NCBI RefSeq assembly: GCF_005796185.1
Contig: NZ_VAHM01000004.1
Span: 62,001 to 126,000, forward strand
Length of the DNA: 64,000 nt
Reading direction: 5' to 3'
Origin: Pseudarthrobacter sp. NamB4
GTDB taxonomy: Bacteria > Actinomycetota > Actinomycetes > Actinomycetales > Micrococcaceae
A model generated the notes under the pieces. The model did not search any database and was not told the origin of the DNA. It worked only from the letters and a program-made list of their open reading frames with translations. Positions within the stretch are counted from its first letter, which is position 1; each line of letters begins with the position of its first letter. Positions 1-9,043 of this stretch are shown here, piece by piece. The translations under genes were made by a program, and so were the position numbers.

Positions 1-57
1 GCATTGTTGGTCCTTGTGTTCGCTTTGAGCGGTGAGTTCCTCCCCCGAAGGTGGAGT

Positions 58-88
58 GTACGACGGCGGCCGTGCGCCGCCGTCGTAC
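58..88. terminator. strong hairpin, probable terminator
   Basis: A 13-bp perfect stem (GTACGACGGCGGC with GCCGCCGTCGTAC) and a 5-nt loop. It lies between the window edge and the first gene. The + strand reads ...IVGPCVRFER then TGA at 33-35, which may be the tail of a gene beginning outside the window; the hairpin would then be its terminator. There is no T-tract. The same stem arms recur at 12600-12636. Confidence 0.5.
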
Positions 89-192
89 GCTCACGTCCGC
101 TGCCTGCGCGCCCCGGGAGCCAGTAGTGGCGCCTTGAAGGACAAGTAGGCACTACGCGGGCGCCGGCACGCAAGGCTGCGTAGAGTCGGCGC

Positions 193-330
193 ATGGCAAA
201 TGTAATTGAGCGGAAGCACGGGCGAAGAAGAGGGCCAGGGCCGGCCAAAGGAGGCAGCCGGCAACTCGCCGTCCTCGGTGTGGTCCTGGTGGTTGTTCTG
301 GCGGTCGCTGCGTTTGCGCTGACACGCTAA
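193..330 (+). CDS. small single-pass membrane protein (45 aa)
   Basis: ATG at 193 opens a 45-codon frame ending TAA at 328-330. The first ~23 residues are basic and Gly/Arg/Lys-rich (MANVIERKHGRRRGPGPAKG). They are followed by one hydrophobic helix of about 18 residues (LAVLGVVLVVVLAVAAFAL) and a two-residue tail, as in many short membrane peptides of actinobacteria. There is no strong Shine-Dalgarno; the stretch before the start is GAGTCGGCGC. Its 3' end overlaps by four bases the end of the convergent GGDEF-EAL pseudogene. No function can be assigned. Confidence 0.55.
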   Translation: MANVIERKHGRRRGPGPAKGGSRQLAVLGVVLVVVLAVAAFALTR

Positions 331-1977
331 GCTGGCCCCTGCCCGCCGTCGCTGGGTGCTGCCCAGGCGTTATCGAGATCGGCCGGCGGCAGCGGACGCG
401 CGATGAGGTAGCCCTGGGCAGTGTCACATCCCAGGTCCTTTAGGACTGCCAGCTGGCTTTCCCGTTCCACCCCTTCGGCCGTGGTCTTGAGGCCCAGGGC
501 CTTGGCAGAGGCCATGGCGGCTGCAAGCAGAACTGCCGAGGTGGGGTCAGTGTCAATGGTGTCGACCAATGACTTGTCCAGCTTCAGCCCGGTGAGGGGA
601 AGCTCCCGCAGCAGTGACAGGGACGAGTAGGCCGTGCCGTAATCGTCCAGGTCCACCCCAATGCCGGCATCCATGAGCGCGCGCAGCTGCGCCGCGGCGG
701 ACGCGAGATCGCTGATGGCGGCGCTTTCGGTGATCTCGATACTCAGCAAGGATGGCGGCAGGCTGTGCCGTTGCAGGCACGCATGGATATCCCTGACCAG
801 GCTCCCGGCTGCCAGCTGCAGGGGCGAAATATTGACGGAAACTGCGCGGGCCGTGCCCACGTCCGCCCAGCGTCGTGCCTGCGCGCAGGCCTCGTCGATG
901 ACCCACAGGCCAAGCGCATGAATCATGCCGGTGTGTTCGGCAACGTGGATGAACTCGTCCGGGGAAACGCGGCCCGCTTCCGGGTCTTCCCAGCGGAGCA
1001 GCGCCTCGACGGCGGGGCACCATCCGGTGCGGATGTCCATCAGCGGCTGGTAGTGGAGGCTGAAGCCTGCACTCTCGAGGGCCTGCGGCAGGCGACGCCG
1101 GATGAGGGCCTGCCGGGCGAAACGGCTGGCAGGCAGGGACGGATCGATCCGCCCCAGCCTCCTCTTGCCTTCGTGTTTGGCCTGCAGCATCGCCGCGTCG
1201 GCCTGGCGGGAGCAGGTCTTCAAGGTGTGTCCCCGGGTCCTGCCCGTCCACGCCGATGTCGCTGGCCAAGGCCAGGCCCAGGGTTGCGGTCACGCGGAGA
1301 GCGTGCCCGTCATGCGTGAAGGGCTCGGCCAGGGCATCGAGGATCCGGTCCGCTAAGGTGATGGCCCCGGCTTCGTCGACGTCGGCAAGCAGCACTGCGA
1401 ATTCGTCGCCGCCGAGGCGGGCCACCCTGTCCGCCGGTCTGGTACATTGCTGCAGCCTGCCAGCGAACGCGGTGAGCACGCTGTCTCCGGCCCTATGCCC
1501 GAAGGTGCCCTCGAAAATCTGTGATACCGGAACGACCCTGGGGGCTGCTGATACCGGGACCACGAGCACATCCTGGTACCTGGTCTCCTCAGGCCGCTCC
1601 AGCAGCGCGGAGGCGGCTGCCCGGAGATCCAGCGACGGCGGCAACATGAAGGTGGTGGCCGGCACCAGCGCCTCCGCCGTCAGGCGGGCGGACAGCGCCC
1701 GCCCGTAGCCCAGCCGCCCCGTCATCCGGTGGTCGAGCTGGTCCCTGGTCAACAGCGAGAGAGTTCCCCTGACCTCGACCACGACGGCCCGGAGACCGGG
1801 GTCATTCCTGAACAGCGCTTCAATATCCGCTGTGGACGTGCTGCCGGGCAGGACCATCGCCTCAACGCCGAGATCACCCAGTGCAGGTGTGGACGGCTTC
1901 ACAGCGCGGGCGGGGCGTAGGTGGTGGGGGCACACGTTCTGCGTATCAGGCAAAAGCGAACGGAACCTGAACAGCAT
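327..1977 (-). pseudogene. GGDEF-EAL cyclic-di-GMP protein, broken
   Basis: Remnant of a diguanylate cyclase/phosphodiesterase. The N-terminal ~190 codons read as a CBS-like input domain typical of actinobacterial GGDEF-EAL proteins. They then jump from VPVSQIFEG straight to TFGHRAGDSV, so the first half of the GGDEF domain (DPLTGLPNR and the DLDxFKxxND Mg-binding part) is missing, in frame, near 1500-1515. The GGDEF signature itself (RLGGDEFAVLL) is present. At the GGG of 1208-1210 one extra base shifts the frame: LLRQADAAML is split, and the EAL half continues in another frame. The EAL half keeps EALLRW, IEITES, DDYGT, TTAEGVE and GYLIARP, and could be expressed alone from a TTG at 1223. 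Either a true pseudogene or partly a sequencing error; the internal deletion argues for real decay. Confidence 0.75.
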
Positions 1978-2114
1978 GCCAAAACATCTTTACTGGCCCG
2001 GGCAAGGGTATTAAAGTGTGGTCTTGTCATAGTCCGGATGGGCGCCGGGGGGCGTCCGGAAAGGGGGAGCGCATCACCAGTGACCGTTACCGCATGACAA
2101 TTGACCATTACGTT

Positions 2115-2140
2115 GAAAGCCCCTCCTAGGAGGGGCTTTC
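2115..2140. terminator. 26-bp perfect palindrome, bidirectional terminator
   Basis: GAAAGCCCCT-CCTAGG-AGGGGCTTTC followed by a pyrimidine-rich run. It lies just downstream of the minus-strand BNR lipoprotein gene (stop at 2171), and would also stop transcription arriving on the + strand from the 1978-2114 spacer. That spacer holds no convincing gene. Confidence 0.7.
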
Positions 2141-2170
2141 CCTTTGCCTCTTCCGCCCTCTACTTAAGCG

Positions 2171-3043
2171 TCAGGCCGCTTCAGTGGGCCGGAAGGTCAT
2201 CCCGCCGTCCGTTGAGACCACCACACCGTCCGCGGTGGCGGCCCATACCCACGGGCGGCCGTCTTCGCCCTTGATGGAGGCGATGGCCATGACCTCTGCG
2301 TCGATGCGCCCTTTCGGCGTCCACGTTTCCCCAGCATCTGCGGAGTAGTGGACAGTGCCGTCCGGTTCGACGCCCACAGCCTCTGCAGGGTGGGCAAAGG
2401 CAGCGAATTGAATCACTGGGCCGTTGCTCAGCGGCTTCCACGTGGCGCCGGCGTCCGTGGAGCGGTGGATCCCGTCCGGGGTGGTCGCAAGGACGGTGTC
2501 GCTGTCCGGGTGCCCGGCGAGGACTGCCGGGGCAAAGCCTGCCGTGGCGGTTTCCCACGTCATGCCGTCAGTGCTGGTCCTCAGTGTTCCGTCGAATCCC
2601 ACGATTCCGGACCTGGTAGTGGCCAGTGCGTGAAAGTCCGATTCGCCCTGCCTCGAGAGCTGTTCCCAGGTTTTGCCGCCGTCCGAGGATTTGAGCAGGC
2701 CCAGGGGGTTGGGCAGGTCCGAGCCGGGACCAGGGTGGCCGGAGGCGTAGAAGACACCGTCGGACGGGCCAGGGGTGAATCCCATCAGGTCCAGGGTTTC
2801 ACCGATTTTTGTGGCTGGCGCGGTGGTCACGTCGAACAGGCCCTCGTGGGTGGCCAGGAGTACCTGGCTGGTTTCGCCGCTGACGGTGATTCCGTGGACG
2901 TGGGAGCTGGGCATCATGCTTTCAGCGGTGGTTTCCGGGGCTGGGCCCGCCGGGGCAGTGCAGCCTGCAAGAGCGAAAAGGGCGGCCGCCGCAGCGGACA
3001 GCACTACGGAATTCTTGGTTCTGCCGGCGCGTGCGAGAGGCAT
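2171..3043 (-). CDS. BNR/sialidase-like repeat lipoprotein (F510_1955-like)
   Basis: A 290-residue exported protein. Hydrophobic signal at residues 12-27 with lipobox LAGC, so Cys28 is the likely lipidated residue. The mature part has repeated BNR/Asp-box motifs (SSDGGKTW, STDGMTW, STDAGATW, SADAGETW, STDGGMTF), predicting a beta-propeller of the F510_1955 glycosylhydrolase-like type. Relatives often sit with copper-resistance or disulfide genes; that comes from family knowledge and no such gene is in this window. Good ribosome site (GGAG, 7 nt before ATG). A TACCC/GGGTA inverted repeat upstream could be its operator. Enzymatic activity is unproven. Confidence 0.8.
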   Translation of the reverse strand: MPLARAGRTKNSVVLSAAAAALFALAGCTAPAGPAPETTAESMMPSSHVHGITVSGETSQVLLATHEGLFDVTTAPATKIGETLDLMGFTPGPSDGVFYASGHPGPGSDLPNPLGLLKSSDGGKTWEQLSRQGESDFHALATTRSGIVGFDGTLRTSTDGMTWETATAGFAPAVLAGHPDSDTVLATTPDGIHRSTDAGATWKPLSNGPVIQFAAFAHPAEAVGVEPDGTVHYSADAGETWTPKGRIDAEVMAIASIKGEDGRPWVWAATADGVVVSTDGGMTFRPTEAA

Positions 3044-3082
3044 CTGTAACTCCAGGTAGGGGGCTACGAGGCATCCCCGTCT

Positions 3083-3098
3083 GTACCCTTGCGGGTAC
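3083..3098. promoter_or_regulatory. possible CsoR-type operator
   Basis: Inverted repeat GTACCC-TTGC-GGGTAC, 40 bp upstream of the start of the BNR lipoprotein gene. Operators of CsoR/RcnR-family metal sensors are G/C tracts flanked by TA, of the form TACCC..GGGTA. No csoR gene is visible here, so the assignment rests on motif shape and the usual neighbourhood of this lipoprotein family. Confidence 0.35.
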
Positions 3099-3115
3099 CT
3101 TGCCCGATTAGGCCA

Positions 3116-3301
3116 CTACTGGATCAGGTAGTGGCGTTCCTCAGCCTTTGACGCCTTGGCAGGCTTCGGGAAAATAGACTGGCCCAGTGCCTTCAGGCCA
3201 ATCGCGGGCAGCAGGGCAAGGGCCACTGTGACGGAGAGCGTAGTCCAGCCCAGGTTCTCGAGCGGGCCAAGGGTGCTCCCCTGGGGAGAAGTAGTTTTCA
3301 A
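3116..3301 (-). CDS. small membrane protein (61 aa)
   Basis: Begins with TTG at 3301, with AAGG six bases upstream. One hydrophobic segment at about residues 19-41 (TTLSVTVALALLPAIGLKAL) and a basic C-terminal tail rich in Lys (FPKPAKASKAEERHY). It lies directly upstream of, and in the same direction as, the BNR lipoprotein gene, 72 bp away and on the far side of the TACCC/GGGTA repeat. I recognise no family; the composition and the ribosome site make it plausible as a real small gene. Confidence 0.45.
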   Translation of the reverse strand: MKTTSPQGSTLGPLENLGWTTLSVTVALALLPAIGLKALGQSIFPKPAKASKAEERHYLIQ

Positions 3302-3633
3302 GACGAACCTTATGTGAGACCGATGGGAGAAGGATGCCGCCGGTGTGCCGGACAGAACCCTCCCAGGTGTCGGTCCGTCGGCAGATACCCGTCCTAGGTT
3401 ACGTCACCCGCGCATAGCCTGGGAAACGGTTAAGGCGCCGGTCTTTGGCTTGGCGTTTTTGTTGCTGGCCCCATAGTTGCCGCAGCTTTCTCCAAGTTTT
3501 GGGCAAATTTGGCGCTGTGCCGCTCGTCCGCTTCCTGCTTGTGGCTAGAATCGGTGCGGGGGTCAGTTCGGTGATTCCCGGCTGCCCGCGCCAGCCCTGA
3601 TTGCCTGGCGCCTGTCCCTGAGGATGCCCGCCA
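3302..3633. other. intergenic region, 332 bp, no gene seen
   Basis: Divergent spacer between the small membrane gene (minus) and the subtilase gene (plus). It should carry both promoters, but I see no clear -35/-10 pair. The sequence becomes T-rich around 3457-3510 (e.g. TTGGCTTGGCGTTTTTGTTG). No RNA gene or strong hairpin is apparent. Confidence 0.5.
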
Positions 3634-6435
3634 ATGACCCACCGCTTCCGTCCCTTCGCTGCCGTCGCCGTTGCATTTGCTGCTGTTCTGGCAACCTCAG
3701 GCATGGCGGCACTGCCCGCGCAAGCCGAGGACGACCTCCAAAACCTTCGAACAAGCCCGCCCCGGGCACCTCTTGCCGCTGCGTCCGCCGCTACGGACCA
3801 ATTCATCGTGCGCGCCAAGGGGAGTCCGGGCATCGCGTCTGAGGCTGCGGCAACTTCAGAGGCTGCCCGGGAGGCAGCGGGCAAGCTGGGCGTCTCTGCC
3901 CGGAACATTAAAGTCACCGCCGGTGGGGCGCAGGTAGTGAAAACCAGCCGTGTCCTTCCGGCCGCCGAAGCCGACGCCTTTGTCGCCGCTCTGCGTTCTG
4001 CCCCGAACGTGGCCTATGCCGAGCCGGACATCATCATGCGCCCGGCCGCGGTTGCTCCCAACGATCCCGGATATCCCTCCCAGTGGAACCTCTGGGAGGA
4101 AGCCGCAGGTATACGCGCCCCCGGCGCCTGGGATCTCAACCGCGGTACAGGGGCAGTGGTGGCGGTGGTTGACACCGGAATAACCGCCCACTCTGACCTG
4201 AACCCGCGGATCCTGCCCGGTTACGACATGATCTCCGACGCCGACACAGCCAGAGACGGCAACGGACGCGACGCAAATCCGCAGGATGAAGGGGACTGGG
4301 TCACCACCGACCTGTGCGGGATCGGCGGCGAGGACGCCATTTCCTCCTGGCACGGAACACACGTGGCAGGGACGATTGCCGCCGTCGGCAATAACGCTGA
4401 CGGCATCACGGGAGTGGCCCCCGAAGCCAAAATACTTCCTGTACGGGCCATCGGTGCATGCGGCGGATACGCATCAGACGTGGCTGATTCCATCATCTGG
4501 GCTGCCGGCGGACAGGTAGCAGGCCTCCCGGTGAACCCCAATCGTGCCGGTGTCATCAACCTCAGCGTCGGCGGTGACGGTCCCTGCTCCGTAACCGAAC
4601 AGAACGCCATCAATTTCGCCCACAATGCCGGCGCGACCCTGGTGGCCGCCGCCGGGAACTCCGGCCTTGACGCTGCCGACACCAGCCCCGCCAACTGCCA
4701 GAACGTCATTACGGTGGCCGCTGCCGGACGTGACGGCGCCCGCGCACCTTACTCAAACCATGGTGCGGTCGTGGACATAACGGCACCCGGCGGAAATATG
4801 GACAACACGGCCGAAGGGCACGCAAGGGGCATCGTCTCCACCTCCAACTGGGGTAACACAGTCCCGGAGGGCGAGGCATACGAATTCCTGCACGGGACTT
4901 CCATGGCGGCGCCTCACGTGGCAGGCGTTGCAGCATTGCTGATATCAGAGGTCGGCAGCACCTACACGCCGGACATGGTGGAGAAGCGGCTCAAGGCCAC
5001 TGCCAGACCGCTGCCCATCGCATGTCCTGAGGGCTGCGGGGCAGGACTGGTTGATGCGGCCAAAGCACTTGCCCTGTCCGGCTCCGACCTGCCTGCCAAC
5101 ACCGTGATACCGGCCGCGGTGACGTTTTCGGACAAGGATGGCGCCGCCCAGGACACTTTCACCGTCCCCTCCTCCCGTGGAGTGGAGTACCTCGTGGGAG
5201 GAACTGTGGTCCAGGCCGGAGTGCACCCGGGCTCCGGTGGTGTGACAGTTTCTGCCCGTGCCCTTCCGGGTTATGTACTGATGGCAGGGACGACGTCCCA
5301 GTGGTCACACACCTTCGCCACCACGTCCCCGCCTGTTGCGGGTTCATTCATTCCGGTGACGCCCTTCCGCGCCATGGACACGCGCAGCGGTTCTAAGGTG
5401 GCGCCGGACTCCAACGTCTCCTTCCAAGTGGCCGGACGCGGCGGGATCCCGGCGAAGGTCTCCGCCGTGGTGTTCAACCTCACCGCGGTAGAGGCCCAAT
5501 CCTATGGCTTTGTTACCGCCTATGCTTCAGGTTCAGAGCGTCCCGGTGCGTCCAACTTGAATTACGGCGGGGGCCAGACGGTTGCCAACTCAGTCACGGT
5601 GCCGGTGGGGCCAGATGGGAAGGTGACGCTGTATAACAGGTCATCCGGAACCACTCACCTTATTGCCGACGTCTCCGGGTACTACCTTGCGGGAACTCCG
5701 ACGGCGGCCGGCGCCTTCCAGCCCATCGCCCCTACGCGTTTCCTGGACACCAGAAGCAGTTCCGCCGTCGGACGTGACGGGACCATGGCGCTTCAGGTCG
5801 CCGGCGCGCACGGTGTCCCGGCGACCGTTTCGGCCGTTGTGCTGAACCTGACGGTGGCGGAGGCGCAGTCCTACGGCTTCATCACCGCATATCCGTCGGG
5901 AGCCAGCCGGCCGAACGCCTCCAACATCAACTTCGGAAAGGGGCAGGTCATCCCCAACTCGGTGACAGTCCCCGTGGGAGCTGACGGCAAGGTCATGCTC
6001 TACAACCGATCCGACGGCGCAACGCATCTGGTAGCGGATGTATTCGGCTACTACCTGCCCGGCACGCCCACCGCAGGGGGAACCTTCCAGTCCATGGTGC
6101 CAACCCGCTTTGTGGACACACGGCATGGCTACCCGGCCGAACCAGACAATGTTGTCGCCTTCCAAGCGATCGGGGAGCACGGGATTCCCGCTGGCGCAAC
6201 AGCTGCCGTTTTCAATTTGACCGTGGCCGAAGCCAAATCCTACGGCTTCATCACGGCCTACCCCACAGGGGCAACCCGTCCCAACGTATCCAGCCTCAAC
6301 TTCACCGCCGGGCAGGTCATACCTAACTCCGTGACGGTGCCTATCGGCGCTTGGGGCAAAGTCAGCCTCTTCAACCGGTCATCGTCGCCAACGCACCTGG
6401 TGGTCGATGTAGCCGGATACTTCCTTCCGGGATAG
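3634..6435 (+). CDS. secreted S8 subtilisin-family protease with three C-terminal repeats
   Basis: 933 residues. A cleavable signal peptide (about 1-32, ending ALPAQA) is followed by an inhibitor-I9-like propeptide (about 52-130), then the peptidase domain with Asp180 (VVDTG), His240 (WHGTHVAG), Asn342 (AAGNSG) and Ser423 (HGTSMAAPHVAG), so the triad is complete. From about 570 to the end come three copies of a ~115-residue beta-rich domain whose DTR motifs fall at 582, 705 and 828, an exact 123-residue (369-bp) period. The same domain, also in triplicate, ends the convergent gene at 6575-9043. These repeats are widespread in secreted actinobacterial proteins and probably mediate surface or substrate binding (inference). 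A strong terminator follows at 6492. Confidence 0.92.
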   Translation: MTHRFRPFAAVAVAFAAVLATSGMAALPAQAEDDLQNLRTSPPRAPLAAASAATDQFIVRAKGSPGIASEAAATSEAAREAAGKLGVSARNIKVTAGGAQVVKTSRVLPAAEADAFVAALRSAPNVAYAEPDIIMRPAAVAPNDPGYPSQWNLWEEAAGIRAPGAWDLNRGTGAVVAVVDTGITAHSDLNPRILPGYDMISDADTARDGNGRDANPQDEGDWVTTDLCGIGGEDAISSWHGTHVAGTIAAVGNNADGITGVAPEAKILPVRAIGACGGYASDVADSIIWAAGGQVAGLPVNPNRAGVINLSVGGDGPCSVTEQNAINFAHNAGATLVAAAGNSGLDAADTSPANCQNVITVAAAGRDGARAPYSNHGAVVDITAPGGNMDNTAEGHARGIVSTSNWGNTVPEGEAYEFLHGTSMAAPHVAGVAALLISEVGSTYTPDMVEKRLKATARPLPIACPEGCGAGLVDAAKALALSGSDLPANTVIPAAVTFSDKDGAAQDTFTVPSSRGVEYLVGGTVVQAGVHPGSGGVTVSARALPGYVLMAGTTSQWSHTFATTSPPVAGSFIPVTPFRAMDTRSGSKVAPDSNVSFQVAGRGGIPAKVSAVVFNLTAVEAQSYGFVTAYASGSERPGASNLNYGGGQTVANSVTVPVGPDGKVTLYNRSSGTTHLIADVSGYYLAGTPTAAGAFQPIAPTRFLDTRSSSAVGRDGTMALQVAGAHGVPATVSAVVLNLTVAEAQSYGFITAYPSGASRPNASNINFGKGQVIPNSVTVPVGADGKVMLYNRSDGATHLVADVFGYYLPGTPTAGGTFQSMVPTRFVDTRHGYPAEPDNVVAFQAIGEHGIPAGATAAVFNLTVAEAKSYGFITAYPTGATRPNVSSLNFTAGQVIPNSVTVPIGAWGKVSLFNRSSSPTHLVVDVAGYFLPG

Positions 6436-6491
6436 CCGGCTACGAGTAATAGCCGGCAGCGAGGGCCGAGCTTAAGAGTGGCCGGAAGTGA

Positions 6492-6538
6492 AAGGCCTCC
6501 GCCGGGCGGGACATGGAGTCCCGCCCGGCGGAGGCCTT
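6492..6538. terminator. 20-bp-stem bidirectional terminator
   Basis: Perfect 20-bp stem (AAGGCCTCCGCCGGGCGGGA with its complement at 6519-6538) and a 7-nt loop, between the convergent subtilase and repeat-protein genes. It ends in AAGG/CCTTAT and serves both genes. Confidence 0.85.
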
Positions 6539-6574
6539 ATCTAGTTATTTGTCCCTTCAGCGTGCCTCGCCTCC

Positions 6575-9043
6575 CTAGCCTCCGATGAAGTAACCGTGAA
6601 TGTCGCTGATCAGCTGCGCAGTCCCTGTGGAGGTGTTCAACAAGGTGACTTTGCCCTCGCCTCCAATAGGGACCGTGACCGAGTTCGCCACGTTTTGCCC
6701 CGCAAGGTAATTGACGCTGGACGTGTCCGGGGGTGTGGCTCCTGCGGGGTAGGCCCGGACGTGTCCGAAGCTCTTGGCCTCGGTAACCGTGAGGTTGAAG
6801 ACAACAGCCGAGGCGTTAGCCGGAATCCCCCCCACACCTGCCGTCTGGAAGGAGACCGTGCCGCCGTTGGCTCCCACCGGAGTGCTTTCGCGGGTGTCCA
6901 GGTACCGGGACGGAACCTTTGCCACGAAGGCGCCCTTCGCCGTCGGCGTCCCCCCGATGTAGTAGCCGCTGACATCGCTGATCAGCTCAGCGGTTCCCGA
7001 GGAAGTGTTCAACAGGGTCACCTTGCCTTCGGCTCCAATAGGGACCGTGACTGAGTTCGCCAGGTTGCGCCCTGCCAGGTAGTTGATGTTGGACGTGTTC
7101 GGGGGGGTGGCTCCTGCAGGGTAGGCCCGGACGTGTCCGAAACTCTTTGGATCCGCCACTGTCAGATTGAAGACAACAGCCGAGGCGTTAGCCGGAATCC
7201 CCCCCACACCTGCCGCCTGGAAGGAAACAGTGCCGCCGTTGGCTCCTACCGGGGTGGTTTGTCGGGTGTCCAGCAGCCGGGACGGAACCATGGGAACAAA
7301 GGCGCCGGCCACAGTTGGGGGACCGCCTACGTAGTAGCCGCTCACGTCCGCGACCAGGTGCGCGCCGTCGCTGGAAGTGTTGAGAAGCGTTACCTTGCCC
7401 TCTTTTCCAATCGGAACCGTGACCGAGTTAGCCACGTTTTGGCCTCCGATGTAGTTGACGCTGGACGTATCAGGCGGAGTGGCTCCCGCAGGGTATGCCC
7501 GGACGTGTCCGAAGCTCTTGGCCTCGGTAACCGTGAGGTTGAAGACAACAGCCGAGGCGTTAGCAGGAATCCCGTCGCTGCCTGCAACCTGGAAGGAGAC
7601 GCTGCCGTTGGGACCCACCGGTCCAGACGACTGGCGCGTGTCGAGGAAACGCTTGGGGTTCACCGGCACGAAGGTGCCTGGCTGGGATGCCTGGTTATCC
7701 CCTTCGATCCCCAAGTCGGCGAACCAGTAGCGCTTGTCCGTGTCGTCGCTGGCCAGGACCACCACGCCGCTTTCACTGGTGACAGGCTGCTTGGTGGTGG
7801 TGGCGTTGTTGATGCTGGGCGTGGCGTCCTGAATGACCGGGGTGCCCCGGCCGGCCGCGAAAACAGGATTGTCCATAGACGCCGTCTTGTGATAAATCGC
7901 GCCTGATACTCCGCTGTAGGGGCAGCCCGTCACGGTTGTTGCAGGACCCGTCTGGAAGGCGTGGATCTTGTTGTTCTCCGGATCCAGCACAATCTGCGGA
8001 CGGGTGTGGCAGTCTCCGATAGTGGAGATGGTGAACTTGTCGAACGCTCCCGTCCCCGGCTTGAACACCAGCAGCTGAAGCTGCGGATCGGACTTTCTTG
8101 CGGTGGAGTTCATGTCGAAGCTCGTTTTGACCGCTGCGAATACCCGGCCGCTGCTGTCAGCCTGCAGTGACTTGATGTTCAAGTGGTCATCAGCCTGGTT
8201 CGGTCCGCGCACAGCTGACTGGACTTTCCACGAGCCGGTGGATTCGCCGTCATTGCGGGTGGCCCACCAGACAGAACCCGTCGTATGGTCAGACCACATG
8301 ACGCCGATTTTGTTTTTGCCAAAGGCCACAATGGACGAGATGTCATCCGGAGCGGCAGCGGCGCTTTCTCCGGAAAGACTTGCAGGGGTGCCCCAAGAGG
8401 TTCCGCCGGGGGCGGAGCTGTTCACCATCACGGCGTTGGTGTAACCCCCGGTGGCAAGACCCGACACCTGGGTCCAGGTGGCCCAGATGGCCCCGGTGCT
8501 GTCCTTATCGATGGTCATCGACTCGCTGCTGTTGCGGGTAATCTCCGTCGGGAAGCCGCTAACGGGGGTGTACTTTCCGTTCGAATAGCTGTACTTGTAC
8601 AGCCTGGCCGGGGAGTCGGGGCGGGAAGCTTTAGGCCCGTCTTCGGTGGAAACGGTAACCACGTGGGAGGCGATGTAGAGGTGGGTACCGTCCCAGAGGG
8701 TATCCGCCAGTGTGTTGGCGCGGCTGTCGATCTGAACTCCTGTGTCCACCCACTGCTTGCTGGAACGGTCCAGCTTGTGGATACGCCAGCCGCTTGCAGT
8801 CCACATGTCAGCCCACCAGGAGCCGTCGTTCCACCACAGCTTGCTTTGCGGCTTGTCCTCAGTGGGGGGATTTCCCACACCGGTGTAACTGATACTGGAG
8901 GTGCCGTACGTGGGTGCCGGTGGTGGTGGCGGTGGTGGCGGAACCGTTGCGCTGGCAGGGCCCCCCATTGCTGTTCCGAGCCCGGCGAGGACAAGGACTG
9001 TTGCCAGTCCTCGACTCAGGGCTCTTTGTATCGATTGCTTCAC
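6575..9043 (-). CDS. secreted propeller-like protein with three C-terminal repeats
   Basis: 822 residues from a GTG at 9043 with AAGGAG five bases upstream; a longer frame reaches 9154 but lacks a ribosome site. Signal peptide at about 1-33 (VLVLAGLGTAMGG, cut after ASA), then a proline run (eight Pro), then ~400 residues with Trp/Asp-rich blade-like motifs (WWNDGSWWADMW, IWATWTQVSG, VMWSDHTTGSVWW), suggesting a beta-propeller. No catalytic motif is recognised. The C-terminal third is three copies of the domain seen in the subtilase, with DTR at 468, 592 and 716 (exact 124-residue period). The copies share long stretches of near-identical DNA. Function unknown; probably a wall-associated or excreted binding protein. 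Confidence 0.85.
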   Translation of the reverse strand: MKQSIQRALSRGLATVLVLAGLGTAMGGPASATVPPPPPPPPAPTYGTSSISYTGVGNPPTEDKPQSKLWWNDGSWWADMWTASGWRIHKLDRSSKQWVDTGVQIDSRANTLADTLWDGTHLYIASHVVTVSTEDGPKASRPDSPARLYKYSYSNGKYTPVSGFPTEITRNSSESMTIDKDSTGAIWATWTQVSGLATGGYTNAVMVNSSAPGGTSWGTPASLSGESAAAAPDDISSIVAFGKNKIGVMWSDHTTGSVWWATRNDGESTGSWKVQSAVRGPNQADDHLNIKSLQADSSGRVFAAVKTSFDMNSTARKSDPQLQLLVFKPGTGAFDKFTISTIGDCHTRPQIVLDPENNKIHAFQTGPATTVTGCPYSGVSGAIYHKTASMDNPVFAAGRGTPVIQDATPSINNATTTKQPVTSESGVVVLASDDTDKRYWFADLGIEGDNQASQPGTFVPVNPKRFLDTRQSSGPVGPNGSVSFQVAGSDGIPANASAVVFNLTVTEAKSFGHVRAYPAGATPPDTSSVNYIGGQNVANSVTVPIGKEGKVTLLNTSSDGAHLVADVSGYYVGGPPTVAGAFVPMVPSRLLDTRQTTPVGANGGTVSFQAAGVGGIPANASAVVFNLTVADPKSFGHVRAYPAGATPPNTSNINYLAGRNLANSVTVPIGAEGKVTLLNTSSGTAELISDVSGYYIGGTPTAKGAFVAKVPSRYLDTRESTPVGANGGTVSFQTAGVGGIPANASAVVFNLTVTEAKSFGHVRAYPAGATPPDTSSVNYLAGQNVANSVTVPIGGEGKVTLLNTSTGTAQLISDIHGYFIGG

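Noticed and set aside
152..427. 91-codon minus-strand open frame at the left end
   Set aside because: Ser/Pro/Arg-rich, opposite the small membrane protein; no ribosome site or fold.
2016..2129. Short + strand frame ending MTIDHYVESPS
   Set aside because: Runs into the palindromic terminator and has no start with a ribosome site at a sensible distance; probably chance.
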